Source: Nemertoderma westbladi
Lineage: Eukaryota > Xenacoelomorpha > Nemertodermatida > Nemertodermatidae
Direction: 5' to 3'
NCBI GenBank assembly: GCA_032718475.1
Contig: JAUCBJ010001846.1
Span: forward strand, 248,001-312,000
Length of the DNA: 64,000 nucleotides
Positions 7,890 through 17,514 of the stretch are shown here, piece after piece (within the stretch, counting starts at the first letter, position 1; each line of letters opens with the position of its first letter). The notes under the pieces are model-generated. The model was not told the origin of the DNA and did no database searches. It saw only the letters and a program-made list of their open reading frames with translations. The position numbers were made by a program, and so were the translations under genes.

Positions 7890-8752
7890 GCATAGACCTA
7901 ATTAAAACACTAAGACAACGCACCAATGCCGGGTTTGTGGACTGCAAAAAGGCACTCGGTGAGGCCAACAATGATATCGAACAGGCCATTCGTATACTTC
8001 GAGAAAGTGGGGCCATTAAATCCAGCAAGCGAGAAGGCAACACAACCGGTGAGGGCATGGTATTTCTAGGGATAAGTCCTGATAAAACCTTAGGCATATT
8101 GCTTGAGGTTAACTGTGAAACAGACTTTGTGGCAAAATCAGAACAGTTTCAAGCCTTCGTAAAACAGTTGGGTCATTATGCTGTTGAGCAAAAAATTGTT
8201 GCACAAAATGAACTGATGGCTGCCTCAATAGGGGAGACAACCATTGAATCGATGCTCAATGAACTGGTAGTATCTTTGGATGAAAAAATTAGAGTCAGAC
8301 GTTTAGTTGCCATGGAGTGTGTCGACGGGGCGATTGCTGGTTACCTACATGGGCGTAAAATCGGTGCCCTAGTGAATGTGGTGGCCAAAGATCATGCACT
8401 TGGGGAAGATATCGCCATGCATGTGGTCGCCATGAAGCCAATTTGTTTAACGGCAGATGATGTACCTGACGCTTTGATTAAAAAAGAACGCTCAATTATT
8501 GAATCGCAAATCAAGCAAACCAATAAACCTGCTAACATTCTTCAGCAAATGGTAGCAGGTCGATTACAAAAATTTATTAATGAAATGACATTACATGGTC
8601 AACCCTTTGCCAAGGAACCTAAAACGAAAGTGGCTGACTACTTAGATAAAAACGATGCAGAAGTTTTGGGTTTTGCTTGCATTACATTGGGCGAAGGCAT
8701 TGAGAAAAAAGAAAGCGATTTTGCAAAAGAGGTTGCAGATCAGCTTAAATAA
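7886..8752 (+). CDS. tsf: Elongation factor Ts
   Basis: This 288-residue protein has the N-terminal UBA-like segment with R-T-N-A-G-F-V-D-C-K-K-A-L near residues 11-23 and the T-D-F-V-A-K signature near 79-84, which inserts into EF-Tu to expel GDP. It is close to the usual length (E. coli 283). It starts inside the stop of rpsB, the conserved rpsB-tsf arrangement, so translation is probably coupled. Downstream pyrH follows after only eight bases. Confidence 0.95.
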   Translation: MSIDLIKTLRQRTNAGFVDCKKALGEANNDIEQAIRILRESGAIKSSKREGNTTGEGMVFLGISPDKTLGILLEVNCETDFVAKSEQFQAFVKQLGHYAVEQKIVAQNELMAASIGETTIESMLNELVVSLDEKIRVRRLVAMECVDGAIAGYLHGRKIGALVNVVAKDHALGEDIAMHVVAMKPICLTADDVPDALIKKERSIIESQIKQTNKPANILQQMVAGRLQKFINEMTLHGQPFAKEPKTKVADYLDKNDAEVLGFACITLGEGIEKKESDFAKEVADQLK

Positions 8753-8760
8753 AACCTTTG

Positions 8761-9474
8761 ATGAAATATCGTCGAATTTTGATCAAATTAAGCGGGGAAG
8801 CCCTAGCAGACGAGGGTTTAAATCATCTGTTTAACTTCGATAAAATTCATGCATTTGCCAAGCAAATAAATGCCCTGATCACAGCAAACATTGAGGTTGC
8901 CATTGTAATAGGGGCAGGTAATATTTTGCGCGGTAGTACGCTTAGCTCAAACAATGACTTAGATAAAGTTAATGCTGATTACATGGGGATGGTCGCCACC
9001 CATATCAATGCCATTGCTTTGGCAGATATATTAACTAAAAATGATTGCCAAATCAGTTTGATGAGCGCCTATCCTTTGAGTGGCACAACGGTGTTTAACC
9101 CCATATTGGCCAAACATCATATGCGTGAAGGTCGCGTATTGATTTTATCAGGGGGTACTGGTAATCCCTGTGTAACCACCGATACCTGTGCGGCCATTCG
9201 AGCCATTGAATTAAATGTTGATGTTTTAGTGAAAGCCACCAAGGTGGAAGGCATTTACGCGCAAGATCCTGTGCGTTTTCCAGATGCAAAATTTTTTCCC
9301 CATTTAACGTACCGAGAGGCGCTAGAAAAGCGGCTTGACGTGATGGACATGGCCAGTTATCTTTTGTGCAGTGACCATGACATGCCCTTAATTGTTTTAA
9401 ACATATTTAAGCAATCAATACTCGCAACACTAAAAGGTCAGGGGCAGTTTAGTTTGTTAAATAACAATGATTGA
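8761..9474 (+). CDS. pyrH: UMP kinase
   Basis: This protein of about 237 residues belongs to the amino acid kinase fold. It begins Y-R-R-I-L-I-K-L-S-G-E-A-L, followed by V-I-G-A-G-N-I-L-R-G near 46-56, G-T-G-N-P-C-V-T-T-D-T near 130-140 and D-V-L-V-K-A-T-K-V-E-G-I-Y near 157-169. It phosphorylates UMP with ATP to give UDP. I take the ATG at 8761 as the start; a TTG one codon earlier is possible. The gene overlaps frr by eight bases, in the canonical rpsB-tsf-pyrH-frr order. Confidence 0.94.
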   Translation: MKYRRILIKLSGEALADEGLNHLFNFDKIHAFAKQINALITANIEVAIVIGAGNILRGSTLSSNNDLDKVNADYMGMVATHINAIALADILTKNDCQISLMSAYPLSGTTVFNPILAKHHMREGRVLILSGGTGNPCVTTDTCAAIRAIELNVDVLVKATKVEGIYAQDPVRFPDAKFFPHLTYREALEKRLDVMDMASYLLCSDHDMPLIVLNIFKQSILATLKGQGQFSLLNNND

Positions 9475-10024
9475 AGAACATTTAAGCCAGTTAGAACTTT
9501 GTATCCAAAAAGCCATTGATGTGCTAAAGGTTCATTTGTCTAAAATTAGGACAGGGCGCGCTAACCCAGACATTTTGCAAGATATTCAAGTTGAATATTA
9601 TGGCAATTTAACGCCACTTGCTCAGGTGGCCTCTGTCGTTGTTGAAGATAATCATGTGCTAAAAGTGACCCCGTGGGAAAAAAAGATTGTGCCTGATATT
9701 GAACGCGCTATTGTGCAGTCTGACATTGGTCTTAACCCCACTAATCAAGGTGATTTCATCCGCATTATTTTCCCACCGCTGAATGAGGAAAGAAGAAAAG
9801 CGTTAATTAAATTGGCTTATCAAGAGGGTGAACACATCAAGGTATCGATTCGCAGCTTTCGGCGTGACACCTTAGATAAATTGAAAAAAATGGTGAAAGA
9901 GAAAATCATTTCTGAAGATGATGAAAAGCAAGGCAAGCAAAAAATAGAAAAAATCACAGCCCAATATATTGACAATGCCGATCAAATTTTGTTGCTAAAA
10001 GAAAAAGATTTAATCGCACTGTAA
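9467..10024 (+). CDS. frr: Ribosome recycling factor
   Basis: At 185 residues it matches E. coli RRF exactly in length. Family landmarks are L-S-K-I-R-T-G-R-A-N-P near residues 23-33, V-E-Y-Y-G-N-L-T-P-L-A-Q near 41-52, I-R-I-I-F-P-P-L-N-E-E-R-R near 99-111 and R-R-D-T-L-D-K-L-K near 133-141. With EF-G it splits post-termination ribosomes. It overlaps the end of pyrH and ends directly before the ATG of uppS. Confidence 0.95.
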   Translation: MIEEHLSQLELCIQKAIDVLKVHLSKIRTGRANPDILQDIQVEYYGNLTPLAQVASVVVEDNHVLKVTPWEKKIVPDIERAIVQSDIGLNPTNQGDFIRIIFPPLNEERRKALIKLAYQEGEHIKVSIRSFRRDTLDKLKKMVKEKIISEDDEKQGKQKIEKITAQYIDNADQILLLKEKDLIAL

Positions 10025-10720
10025 ATGAAAAATGGCTTAAAGCATTTGGCCATTATCCCAGATGGCAATCGTCGCTGGGCAAAGGTCAACAGGGTGAGCA
10101 TATTGTCAGCCTACAAAGCCGGCATACAGACCTTAAAGCAGGTGATTAAACAATGTTTGGTACATCAAATTCCTTTTGTGAGTGTCTACGGACTTAGTAC
10201 CGAAAATACCAAGCAGCGGTCGAAATCAGCCCTAATCAGTTTATTAAATAGTTTTTTTCATGCCAAAGAACACCAGCAGCTAGTCGATTTTTTCATCACC
10301 CACCACATTCGCTGTCATTTGGTCGGGGATTTATCCTTTTTCTCACCATCCCATCAAAAATTTCTGAAAAAATTAAGTGAACCTGCAATTAATCAGCCTG
10401 CTTTAACCGTATTGCTTCATATTAATTATGGGGGTAAGCAGGAAATATTAGCTGCTGTGAACCATTGTTTACTCAACCATGGTCAAAAAACACCATTAAC
10501 GCTAGACGATTTTTGTGGTCATTTTAATAGTCACGGTGCCCCCTCGCCTGATCTGCTGCTTCGAACAGGCGGGTATGCAAGGTTGAGTAATTATTTACTG
10601 TGGCATATCGATTACACAGAAATTTATTTTGAACCTTGTTTGTGGTCAGACTTTAACAACGAATTATTTGAAAAAATGTATCAATGGTTTCATCAACAAC
10701 AACGTAATTTTGGTCAATAA
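10025..10720 (+). CDS. uppS: Undecaprenyl diphosphate synthase (cis-prenyltransferase)
   Basis: This 231-residue enzyme carries I-P-D-G-N-R-R-W-A-K near residues 12-21 (the catalytic Asp loop), V-Y-G-L-S-T-E-N near 54-61, a shortened I-N-Y-G-G-K-Q-E near 137, and D-L-L-L-R-T-G-G near 177-184 followed by S-N-Y-L-L-W-H. The family extends FPP with eight isopentenyl units to make the lipid carrier for peptidoglycan and surface glycans. It starts on the base after the frr stop. It is somewhat shorter and more diverged than E. coli UppS (253), but the diphosphate- and IPP-binding residues are present. Confidence 0.9.
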   Translation: MKNGLKHLAIIPDGNRRWAKVNRVSILSAYKAGIQTLKQVIKQCLVHQIPFVSVYGLSTENTKQRSKSALISLLNSFFHAKEHQQLVDFFITHHIRCHLVGDLSFFSPSHQKFLKKLSEPAINQPALTVLLHINYGGKQEILAAVNHCLLNHGQKTPLTLDDFCGHFNSHGAPSPDLLLRTGGYARLSNYLLWHIDYTEIYFEPCLWSDFNNELFEKMYQWFHQQQRNFGQ

Positions 10721-10730
10721 ATTATCTGGC

Positions 10731-11564
10731 GTGCTAACACGTTTGTTAGTAGCCGCTTTAATAGGCGGCCTTTTTATAGGGGTTATGTTATGGGCACCGA
10801 CCTCGGTGATACTACTTGCCCTTTCGGTTATGCTGGCTTACGTGTTGTTTGAATGGTTTTGTTTATGCGGTTTGTATTTGCGTTGGCATTATGCATTATT
10901 GTTGTTATTGGCTGTGGAAATTATAGTATTCTTTGCTTATTTTTCCTTTTTGATAGGGTCTTATACATTGATTATGAGTGTGGTCAGTGTCATGGTCATC
11001 ACACAAATGGTGCTATCGGTTATGGCCTTGTGGCAGTATTCAACCAATCGCTTAAAACAAACGCACACAAATTACTGGCGTTTTTCAGGCATTCTGGTGC
11101 TTTTGATCAATGCGTTTTGCATGGTCTTTTTGTTGCATATTCACCCCACCTTCTTGTTGTATTCGTTTATGATCGTTTGGTTGGCAGATTCAGGCGCTTG
11201 GGTGGTAGGTTATTTTTGGGGCAGTCGACCGTTTATGCAGCATATTAGTCCTAAAAAAACGTGGGAAGGTTTTGGGGGGGGGTATGGCATCACACTATTA
11301 GGGGCTTATGTTTTATTGCAGATTGATTGGGAAAGTCTTAGTGTCCTAAGAAAGATCAGTCATCTTTCATTTTTGAGTTTGGTAACGAGCACATTTTTGG
11401 CAACCATGGTGGGCGATTTATTGATCAGTGCGATTAAAAGGGTTGTGGGTGTTAAAGATACAGGGACACTGTTACCTGGTCATGGTGGTTTGTTGGATCG
11501 TTTAGATGGCGCACTTTTAGCTGTGCCAACTTTTTGTGTGATGTTTTTACTAATTATGGGCTGA
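10731..11564 (+). CDS. cdsA: Phosphatidate cytidylyltransferase (CDP-diglyceride synthase)
   Basis: This multi-pass membrane enzyme of about 277 residues has the complete CDP-diacylglycerol synthase signature near its C-terminus: S-A-I-K-R, then V-K-D-T-G-T-L-L-P-G-H-G-G-L-L-D-R-L-D. It makes CDP-diacylglycerol from phosphatidic acid and CTP. The reading frame is open back to 10629, inside uppS, but that would be a 92-base overlap. I prefer the GTG at 10731, where the protein becomes membrane-like (L-T-R-L-L-V-A-A); a TTG at 10710 is the alternative. Neither has a strong ribosome site, so the start is uncertain. It ends convergently with the AI-2E transporter gene. Confidence 0.9.
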   Translation: MLTRLLVAALIGGLFIGVMLWAPTSVILLALSVMLAYVLFEWFCLCGLYLRWHYALLLLLAVEIIVFFAYFSFLIGSYTLIMSVVSVMVITQMVLSVMALWQYSTNRLKQTHTNYWRFSGILVLLINAFCMVFLLHIHPTFLLYSFMIVWLADSGAWVVGYFWGSRPFMQHISPKKTWEGFGGGYGITLLGAYVLLQIDWESLSVLRKISHLSFLSLVTSTFLATMVGDLLISAIKRVVGVKDTGTLLPGHGGLLDRLDGALLAVPTFCVMFLLIMG

Positions 11565-11581
11565 CCTCATTTGATTGGAAG

Positions 11582-12649
11582 TTAGGTATTGAGTTTGCCA
11601 TTGACTGAAAGCCACACTGCCAAGTGACGAGTTTTTTGAATATTGGACAATATAATCAACACCACCACCATAATAGGAACGGCTAAAAACATACCCAATA
11701 TGCCCCAAATGCTTCCCCAAAAAATGAGTGATACAATCACCACCAGTGGGCTTAAATTTAATGAAGCGCCCAGCATTTTAGGTTCAACCACATTTCCCAT
11801 CACAACTTGTAAAGTTGTCATGGCCAGTAAAATCCATAAAGCAGTTTGAATGCCTGAGAATTGTACAATTGAAAAAACAAATGGAAACAGGGTTGCAATC
11901 ATTGAGCCCACATTGGGAATAAAATTGAGTAAAAAAATTAAAAAAGCCCATAAAAACGCAAAATCAAGTTGAAAAAAAAGCATAATGATATAAGCGATGG
12001 TTGATGTGGTTAAACTAATTAGTGTTTTTAGAACAAAGTATTGTTTAATTGAGTAAATGATTTCTTTGATAATGTTTTGAGTGGCTAAAAGTTGTCTGGA
12101 ATTGGTAAGGCTTAACATTATTTTTTGATGAAAATACTTTTTTTCAGACAGAAGAAATAGCACGTAAAAAAATACCATCAACAAATAGCCAGCCATGTTG
12201 GTTGAGATACTAATGAAGTTTTGAAAAATCACAACTAAATTAATGTTGCTAAAAAAGCCTATAATACCGCTTAAAAAACTGATTATATCGTCGGTGAATT
12301 TAATGACTTGCCCCAAACTGTTGAGTTGTTTTTCAATGTTTTGGATATACAGCTCTAAATTGATATAAAAATCTTGTATATATTGGGTAATTAAATTAAA
12401 TATCAAAAATAGTAGGCAAAAAATTGCTACAATAACAAGTATTTGTTGAACCCAATTGGGCAGTCGTTTAAATAAGTAAAATTGTTTTAGATAGTCTTGA
12501 AAAACACTGATACCAAAGGCAATAAAACCTGCCAATATCAGGGGAATGAGTATCCATTTTCCCAGATATAAAAAGCCGATTATTAATCCTACCAGCAACA
12601 GGGCATTGATCAATTTTTTCAAAATTTTGATTAAGGCTGAAATCCTCAT
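11582..12649 (-). CDS. AI-2E family (PerM/YdiK-like) transporter
   Basis: This protein of about 355 residues has an N-terminal pair of membrane helices, a long amphipathic middle and a C-terminal bundle. Family features are the F-L-L-N-F-I-P-N-V-G-S near residue 250 (counting from 12649), G-N-V-V-E-P-K-M-L-G near 288 and the following L-N-L-S-P-L-V-V. The family exports small molecules or ions; the autoinducer role is known for only one member. The frame is open to a GTG at 12694, only two bases from dxr. I prefer the ATG at 12649, where the typical N-terminus begins. It sits on the opposite strand within the cdsA-dxr run and is convergent with cdsA. Confidence 0.82.
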   Translation of the reverse strand: MRISALIKILKKLINALLLVGLIIGFLYLGKWILIPLILAGFIAFGISVFQDYLKQFYLFKRLPNWVQQILVIVAIFCLLFLIFNLITQYIQDFYINLELYIQNIEKQLNSLGQVIKFTDDIISFLSGIIGFFSNINLVVIFQNFISISTNMAGYLLMVFFYVLFLLSEKKYFHQKIMLSLTNSRQLLATQNIIKEIIYSIKQYFVLKTLISLTTSTIAYIIMLFFQLDFAFLWAFLIFLLNFIPNVGSMIATLFPFVFSIVQFSGIQTALWILLAMTTLQVVMGNVVEPKMLGASLNLSPLVVIVSLIFWGSIWGILGMFLAVPIMVVVLIILSNIQKTRHLAVWLSVNGKLNT

Positions 12650-12696
12650 AAGAATGTATTCTATTTTAAGTAATTGATCAATCCCTTTTATCACGT

Positions 12697-13875
12697 ATGA
12701 TCACCATTTTAGGGGCCACCGGCTCAATTGGAAAAAGCACTTTGGCGGTTCTCAGCCAACACCCAACGCTATCTATTTTTGCCTTGGTCGCTCATCAAAA
12801 CGCCATAGCGCTGCTTGAGTTAATACAAAAACACCAACCACGTTATGCGGTGTTATTTAACAAAAAAGCCTATGAATCACTTAAAAACACACTGCCATTA
12901 GGGTGTAAAACCCAGTGTTTATGGGGGGATGAGGGGGTTCGTTTTGTCACCGTTCATGATCAGGTCACAACCGTGGTGTCAGCCATCAGCGGAGCCTCTG
13001 GGTTAAAGGCTACCTATTGGGCTGTTTCGGCCGCTAAACGGGTACTGTTAGCCAATAAAGAAAGTTTGGTCATTGCAGGGGGGTTGATTCAAAAAAAGGC
13101 ACAAGTAACAGGCGCGCAAATTATCCCTATCGATAGTGAGCACCACGCCTTATGGCAATGCGGTTTTGGAAAGCTATCACAATCCAATTTACTTGATGAG
13201 TATGATGATATTACCAAGGTGGTTTTAACCGCTTCAGGGGGAGGGTTGCGCGATGTGCCACTTGATCAGTTGCCTAATGTTTCTATCAAGCAGGCCTTAA
13301 AACACCCCAACTGGTCAATGGGCAAAAAAATCACCATTGATTCAGCTACCATGGTCAACAAAGTGTTAGAGGTGATCGAGGCCTTTTATTTGTTTAATTT
13401 AAAAAAAGAGATGATTGATGTTTGGCTCCACCCACAAAGTTTGGTGCATGGGTTGGTAGGCTTTAAAAACGGCCATTATGTGGCCAGCTTATCCCAGCCG
13501 GATATGCGGGTGACATTAGCCTCTGCCCTGATGTGGCCGAAACATTTGGAATCGGGCGTTGAGCTGCCAAATTTGTTGGATTTCTCAAGACTTGATTTCT
13601 CCCCTGTTGATGTTGGGCGTTACCCGGTGATGAAATTAATGCCTGATCTACTTAAATTTAACACCAGTGAATCAATTGTTTTTAACACCGCCAATGAAAT
13701 AGCAGTTGAGGCTTTTTTACATCAAAAAATTTTATTCACCGATATTGTGCACTTAATAACAGATGCCTTAAACCAAGTGTCCCCCACCACTATTAGTGAT
13801 TTTGAATCCATTCAAGTCATTCAAGCGCAAACAACTGATGTGATGCAAAAACTTTTAAAAAAAGTCATGCAATGA
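12697..13875 (+). CDS. dxr: 1-deoxy-D-xylulose 5-phosphate reductoisomerase
   Basis: This 392-residue enzyme of the MEP isoprenoid pathway converts DXP to MEP with NADPH and a divalent metal. G-A-T-G-S-I-G at residues 5-11 is the NADPH loop and N-K-E-S-L-V follows near 123. I-D-S-E-H-H-A-L-W-Q near 145 supplies the metal ligands Asp and Glu. T-M-V-N-K-V-L-E-V-I-E-A near 219 supplies the third acidic ligand, and S-Q-P-D-M-R near 267 is also conserved. It overlaps rseP by four bases. It lies immediately downstream of the divergent AI-2E gene, so it must be transcribed from within or across that gene. Its product pathway feeds uppS in the same cluster. Confidence 0.94.
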   Translation: MITILGATGSIGKSTLAVLSQHPTLSIFALVAHQNAIALLELIQKHQPRYAVLFNKKAYESLKNTLPLGCKTQCLWGDEGVRFVTVHDQVTTVVSAISGASGLKATYWAVSAAKRVLLANKESLVIAGGLIQKKAQVTGAQIIPIDSEHHALWQCGFGKLSQSNLLDEYDDITKVVLTASGGGLRDVPLDQLPNVSIKQALKHPNWSMGKKITIDSATMVNKVLEVIEAFYLFNLKKEMIDVWLHPQSLVHGLVGFKNGHYVASLSQPDMRVTLASALMWPKHLESGVELPNLLDFSRLDFSPVDVGRYPVMKLMPDLLKFNTSESIVFNTANEIAVEAFLHQKILFTDIVHLITDALNQVSPTTISDFESIQVIQAQTTDVMQKLLKKVMQ

Positions 13876-15191
13876 TCATACTTCATTTTTTATTAACCTT
13901 GCTTGTCATACTCATTGTGCATGAGGCAGGGCATTTGATAGCCGCCAGAAGTTTGGGTATTTTGGTTAAAACCTTTTCAATTGGTTTAGGGCCAGCGCTT
14001 TTTAATTATAAGTATTGGGGAATACATTGGCGTTTGGGTTGTGTGCCGCTGGGGGGGTATGTGCAGTTTTTTGAGCCCGATCAATTAGAGACTTTGGATA
14101 TAAAAAATGCTTATGTCAATCAAACTGTGTGGAAAAAGGCTATTGTGATTTTAGCAGGCCCTTTGGCAAATTTTTTGTTAGCGTATGTCATTTTTGTAGG
14201 CATTTTTATGCAAGGCGTGATGGGTGTTGTGCCGATGGTTGCATCTGTTCACCCAACCGATCATATCATGTTGGAGAATATAGTGCCCAAGGATCAACTA
14301 ATGGCGGTTAACGAGCAAGTAGTTGAAACGGTTCAGGCAGCTAACCAACAATTATTAAGTGCCATGTTAAGTCAAAGAGAAGCTGTTTTGACATTAAAAA
14401 GGGGCGGTCAACTTGTAGAAGGCCGCCTGTGGCATGACTTTGAGTTTGTGTCTAAAGCATCCGTTGCACAGTGGGTGGGGTTGTTGAGGTGGCAGGCACC
14501 TGATTTTTTGCCGATTGTGGGTCAAATAAACCCTGAAAGTCCTGCTCAACTATCAAGTTTTCATCAAGGGGATCGAATCATTAGTGCAGATGGAAAAGTA
14601 ATTGAAAGCTGGCATAAGTGGCGAGACTATGTGCAGGCACGACCCAATGTGGCTATTAACGTTTCGATCATTCGTCGCGGTGGTGATCATCAATTGAAAT
14701 TAATACCTCAAAGGAAAATCATCAATGGACAGGCAGTGGGTTTTGCTGGTATGGGGGTGGATCAATCACAAGCCAATGCCTTGAATGTGGCGTGGCAGTC
14801 GTATGGGTTTTTTGAAAGTTTTCAATATGGGTTTGATCGTTTTATTCAAGTATTTTGGTTAAGTATTCGATCGATTGGTGGGCTATTTTCAGGTTTTTTT
14901 GGGTTGGATAATTTATCCGGCCCTATTTCGATTGCGTATTATGCTGATCAGTCAGCCGAGGTGGGTATTTTGGAATTTTTGTCGTTTATAGCACTGTTAA
15001 GTATTGGTATTGGGTTGATGAATTTATTGCCTGTGCCTATTTTAGATGGCGGTCAATTTGTGTGGTTATTTTTAGAAAAATTGAGATTTTTTAGACAACC
15101 TAGCGTTCAGCGTTGGTTATATTTTTTAAGTGTTCTTGCAATATTGGCTTTATTTGTGGTGGCTATATATAATGATTTGAAATCTTTTTAG
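13872..15191 (+). CDS. rseP: Site-2 intramembrane zinc metalloprotease RseP
   Basis: This 439-residue protein has H-E-A-G-H in the first membrane segment (residues about 17-21) and L-D-G-G near the C-terminus (L-P-V-P-I-L-D-G-G), the two zinc-binding motifs of S2P proteases. PDZ-like sequence with G-D-R-I-I-S-A-D-G near 235-243 lies in the periplasmic loop between them. RseP cuts anti-sigma factor RseA in the envelope stress response and clears signal peptides. Length and the dxr-rseP-bamA order match E. coli (450 residues). No rseA is in the window, so its stress role here is an inference from the family. Confidence 0.93.
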   Translation: MIILHFLLTLLVILIVHEAGHLIAARSLGILVKTFSIGLGPALFNYKYWGIHWRLGCVPLGGYVQFFEPDQLETLDIKNAYVNQTVWKKAIVILAGPLANFLLAYVIFVGIFMQGVMGVVPMVASVHPTDHIMLENIVPKDQLMAVNEQVVETVQAANQQLLSAMLSQREAVLTLKRGGQLVEGRLWHDFEFVSKASVAQWVGLLRWQAPDFLPIVGQINPESPAQLSSFHQGDRIISADGKVIESWHKWRDYVQARPNVAINVSIIRRGGDHQLKLIPQRKIINGQAVGFAGMGVDQSQANALNVAWQSYGFFESFQYGFDRFIQVFWLSIRSIGGLFSGFFGLDNLSGPISIAYYADQSAEVGILEFLSFIALLSIGIGLMNLLPVPILDGGQFVWLFLEKLRFFRQPSVQRWLYFLSVLAILALFVVAIYNDLKSF

Positions 15192-15203
15192 ATTAATTGC
15201 TTT

Positions 15204-17468
15204 ATGAAGTGCCGTTTCTTATTTGCATCATTGTTTTGCTTGCTCATAACAGTTGGATTTGCTGAGGTTGTTGAGGAAATTAAAATTATTAATTTGTCAC
15301 GCGTTAATAAGTCGTCTGTCATTAAAGCATTCAAGCCGTTTGAGCGTCAAAATTTTGACGTAGTCGCTAAAAAAATACCGGCGACACTTAAGCGTTTATA
15401 TAATACCGGGCAGTTTAAGGACATTAATGTGTCTTTTGAACAAAATGTGCTGATTGTGGAATTGCATGAGCGCCCGGTTGTGACTTCAATTGAGGTGGTA
15501 GGGTTGTCTGAAAATGAGCTTGATGAAGACGATATTAAAGAGGTGTTATCTAATTATTTTAATGTGGGTGATCAGTTTGATGAATCGCTTGTTGTGCAGG
15601 CAGTAGAGAATATATTAGCGGTTTATCGTTTAAAGGGTTATTTTTCTGCCAAGGTTGATATTGAATTTGAGACCTTGTCTTTGAATCGCGTGAAGCTAAA
15701 AGTGATGACTAAGGAAAATTCTTTATCGCGTGTTGAAAAAATTATGATCAATGGGGTGAGAAACTTTCCCGTTAATCAGATAGAGGGGTTGTTATTATTT
15801 GAAGCCCAAACTTTATTATCAAGCATTACCGATAGTGATGTATTTTCGGTTCAAAAATTGGAAGCCAGCTTAGATAGGATTAAATCCTTTTACCTTGAAC
15901 AGGGTTATTTGGATTTTAAAATATTGTCTTATGATTGGGTGCAATCGTTAGGCTCAGAGGCTTTGGTGGTTTATTTGAATATGAAGGAGGGGTTCCGTTA
16001 TCAGGTCAACTCGGTTAATTTGCTGAGTGCTCTGAGACGTAACCATGCGTATTTTGAGCCATTAATTAATATAAAAACAGGTGCCCCTTATCAGCATAGC
16101 CAATTGGGCGAGATGATTACCAAAATACAAAATGTGTACCAAAGCTTTGGGTATTCTTATGGGGAAGTGAACTATGAGGTGAAAAAAAATGCGGAACTTG
16201 GTTTGGTGGATATATTTTTATCGGTTAAATCCAGTATTGTCAGTTATGTTTATCGCATTGATTTTATGGGTAATTCAAAAACTTATGACGATGTTTTGCG
16301 TCAAGAACTTGTATTCTCAGAAGGGCAAATATTTTCTAAGCAAGCCTTGGACGATTCAGTTGGGCGTTTAAACACCTTGGGTTTTTTTAATAATGTGAGT
16401 TATGAAATCACTCCTTACGATAATCACCCTTCTTTATTGGTTGTTAGAATAATGATTGATGAGAAACAAAACACAGGCCAGTGGAATGCAGGGGGGGCTT
16501 ATAGCAATGCCGGTGGGTTTTCTTATAACATGTCGTTTCAACAACCTAATTTTTTAGGCTCAGGGGATGATATTCAAGCGTCATTTAACAAGGCGCTTTC
16601 AACAATGGCCTCCCAGTTTAAGGTGCAATATAATGATCGTCGGTTCAATGAGTCAGATGCCAACTTACTTTCAGAAGTATCTTATCTGATATCGGATAAT
16701 TCAGTGAATAGTTACCAAACAGATGTCTATTCAGCAAAGGTTGTCCACCAGCAGATTTTATCACAAAAAGCCGGCACTTATTTTAATGTTGGCCTTAGGG
16801 GTTCGATGACCGATTTAAGTTGTTCAGCCAGCTTTAAGCTAGAGGAAACATTGTGCAGCTATTCTAGGCTAAATTTGTACAATATTGATTTGAGTTACAT
16901 CAAAAATAAGTTAAAAACAGCCGACTTTCCAATTGATGGTAATTTATTTTCATTTACAGTCGGTGCGGGCTTGGGGGATTTTACCTACCCCAAAGCGGAG
17001 CTAGGTTTTAAATCTTATAGCACCAGTGATAGCATAACCCTTAGAGCGGAGGCATCCCTTAAGGCCATTTTTGCCAAGCCAGAAGAAGTACCTTTCTTTA
17101 ATCGCTATTTTTTGGACAATGCATCGACCATTCGCGGGTTTAATACTGATCAGTTTGCAGACCGTTACACCTCAGTGAACCAATCTAAAGGGGGTAATTT
17201 AGTGACTGTTTTAAAGCTAGAAGCTGCTTATAACCCAAGTGAGCAGGGCATTGACGGGGTACGGTTAGGTGTATTTGTTGATACTGGTTATATTCATGAA
17301 AGTGTTGATACCTTTAGCTTTAGCAATATACGCGCCTCAGCTGGACTTAGTGCGCATTGGATGTCTCCATTTGGTCCTGTTAGCCTGTTTAAAGCATGGC
17401 CGATATTAGAACAGGCAACTGACACCTTTAGCAAGGATTTTACATTTTCTTTGGGTAACAACTTTTAA
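15204..17468 (+). CDS. bamA: Outer-membrane protein assembly factor BamA
   Basis: This 754-residue protein has a signal peptide (residues 1-20, ending at V-G-F-A). A run of POTRA domains extends to about residue 420, followed by a 16-strand Omp85 barrel. T-I-R-G-F near residues 642-646 is the conserved lid-lock R-G-F motif. The sequence ends in D-F-T-F-S-L-G-N-N-F with the C-terminal Phe of outer-membrane proteins. BamA inserts beta-barrels into the outer membrane, so its presence shows that the organism still builds one. Neighbours rseP upstream and skp downstream are the standard order. It is slightly shorter than E. coli BamA (810). Confidence 0.95.
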   Translation: MKCRFLFASLFCLLITVGFAEVVEEIKIINLSRVNKSSVIKAFKPFERQNFDVVAKKIPATLKRLYNTGQFKDINVSFEQNVLIVELHERPVVTSIEVVGLSENELDEDDIKEVLSNYFNVGDQFDESLVVQAVENILAVYRLKGYFSAKVDIEFETLSLNRVKLKVMTKENSLSRVEKIMINGVRNFPVNQIEGLLLFEAQTLLSSITDSDVFSVQKLEASLDRIKSFYLEQGYLDFKILSYDWVQSLGSEALVVYLNMKEGFRYQVNSVNLLSALRRNHAYFEPLINIKTGAPYQHSQLGEMITKIQNVYQSFGYSYGEVNYEVKKNAELGLVDIFLSVKSSIVSYVYRIDFMGNSKTYDDVLRQELVFSEGQIFSKQALDDSVGRLNTLGFFNNVSYEITPYDNHPSLLVVRIMIDEKQNTGQWNAGGAYSNAGGFSYNMSFQQPNFLGSGDDIQASFNKALSTMASQFKVQYNDRRFNESDANLLSEVSYLISDNSVNSYQTDVYSAKVVHQQILSQKAGTYFNVGLRGSMTDLSCSASFKLEETLCSYSRLNLYNIDLSYIKNKLKTADFPIDGNLFSFTVGAGLGDFTYPKAELGFKSYSTSDSITLRAEASLKAIFAKPEEVPFFNRYFLDNASTIRGFNTDQFADRYTSVNQSKGGNLVTVLKLEAAYNPSEQGIDGVRLGVFVDTGYIHESVDTFSFSNIRASAGLSAHWMSPFGPVSLFKAWPILEQATDTFSKDFTFSLGNNF

Positions 17469-17514
17469 CGTGTTACGTTATAATTGCTTTTTTAAGAATG
17501 ACACACATGTTTTT

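Noticed and set aside
10629-10730. ATG 10629 as the cdsA start
   Set aside because: It would overlap uppS by 92 bases and add a hydrophilic, non-family N-terminus.
12649-12694. GTG 12694 as the start of the AI-2E transporter
   Set aside because: It would leave two bases to dxr, and its first 15 residues do not resemble the family N-terminus. The ATG at 12649 fits better.
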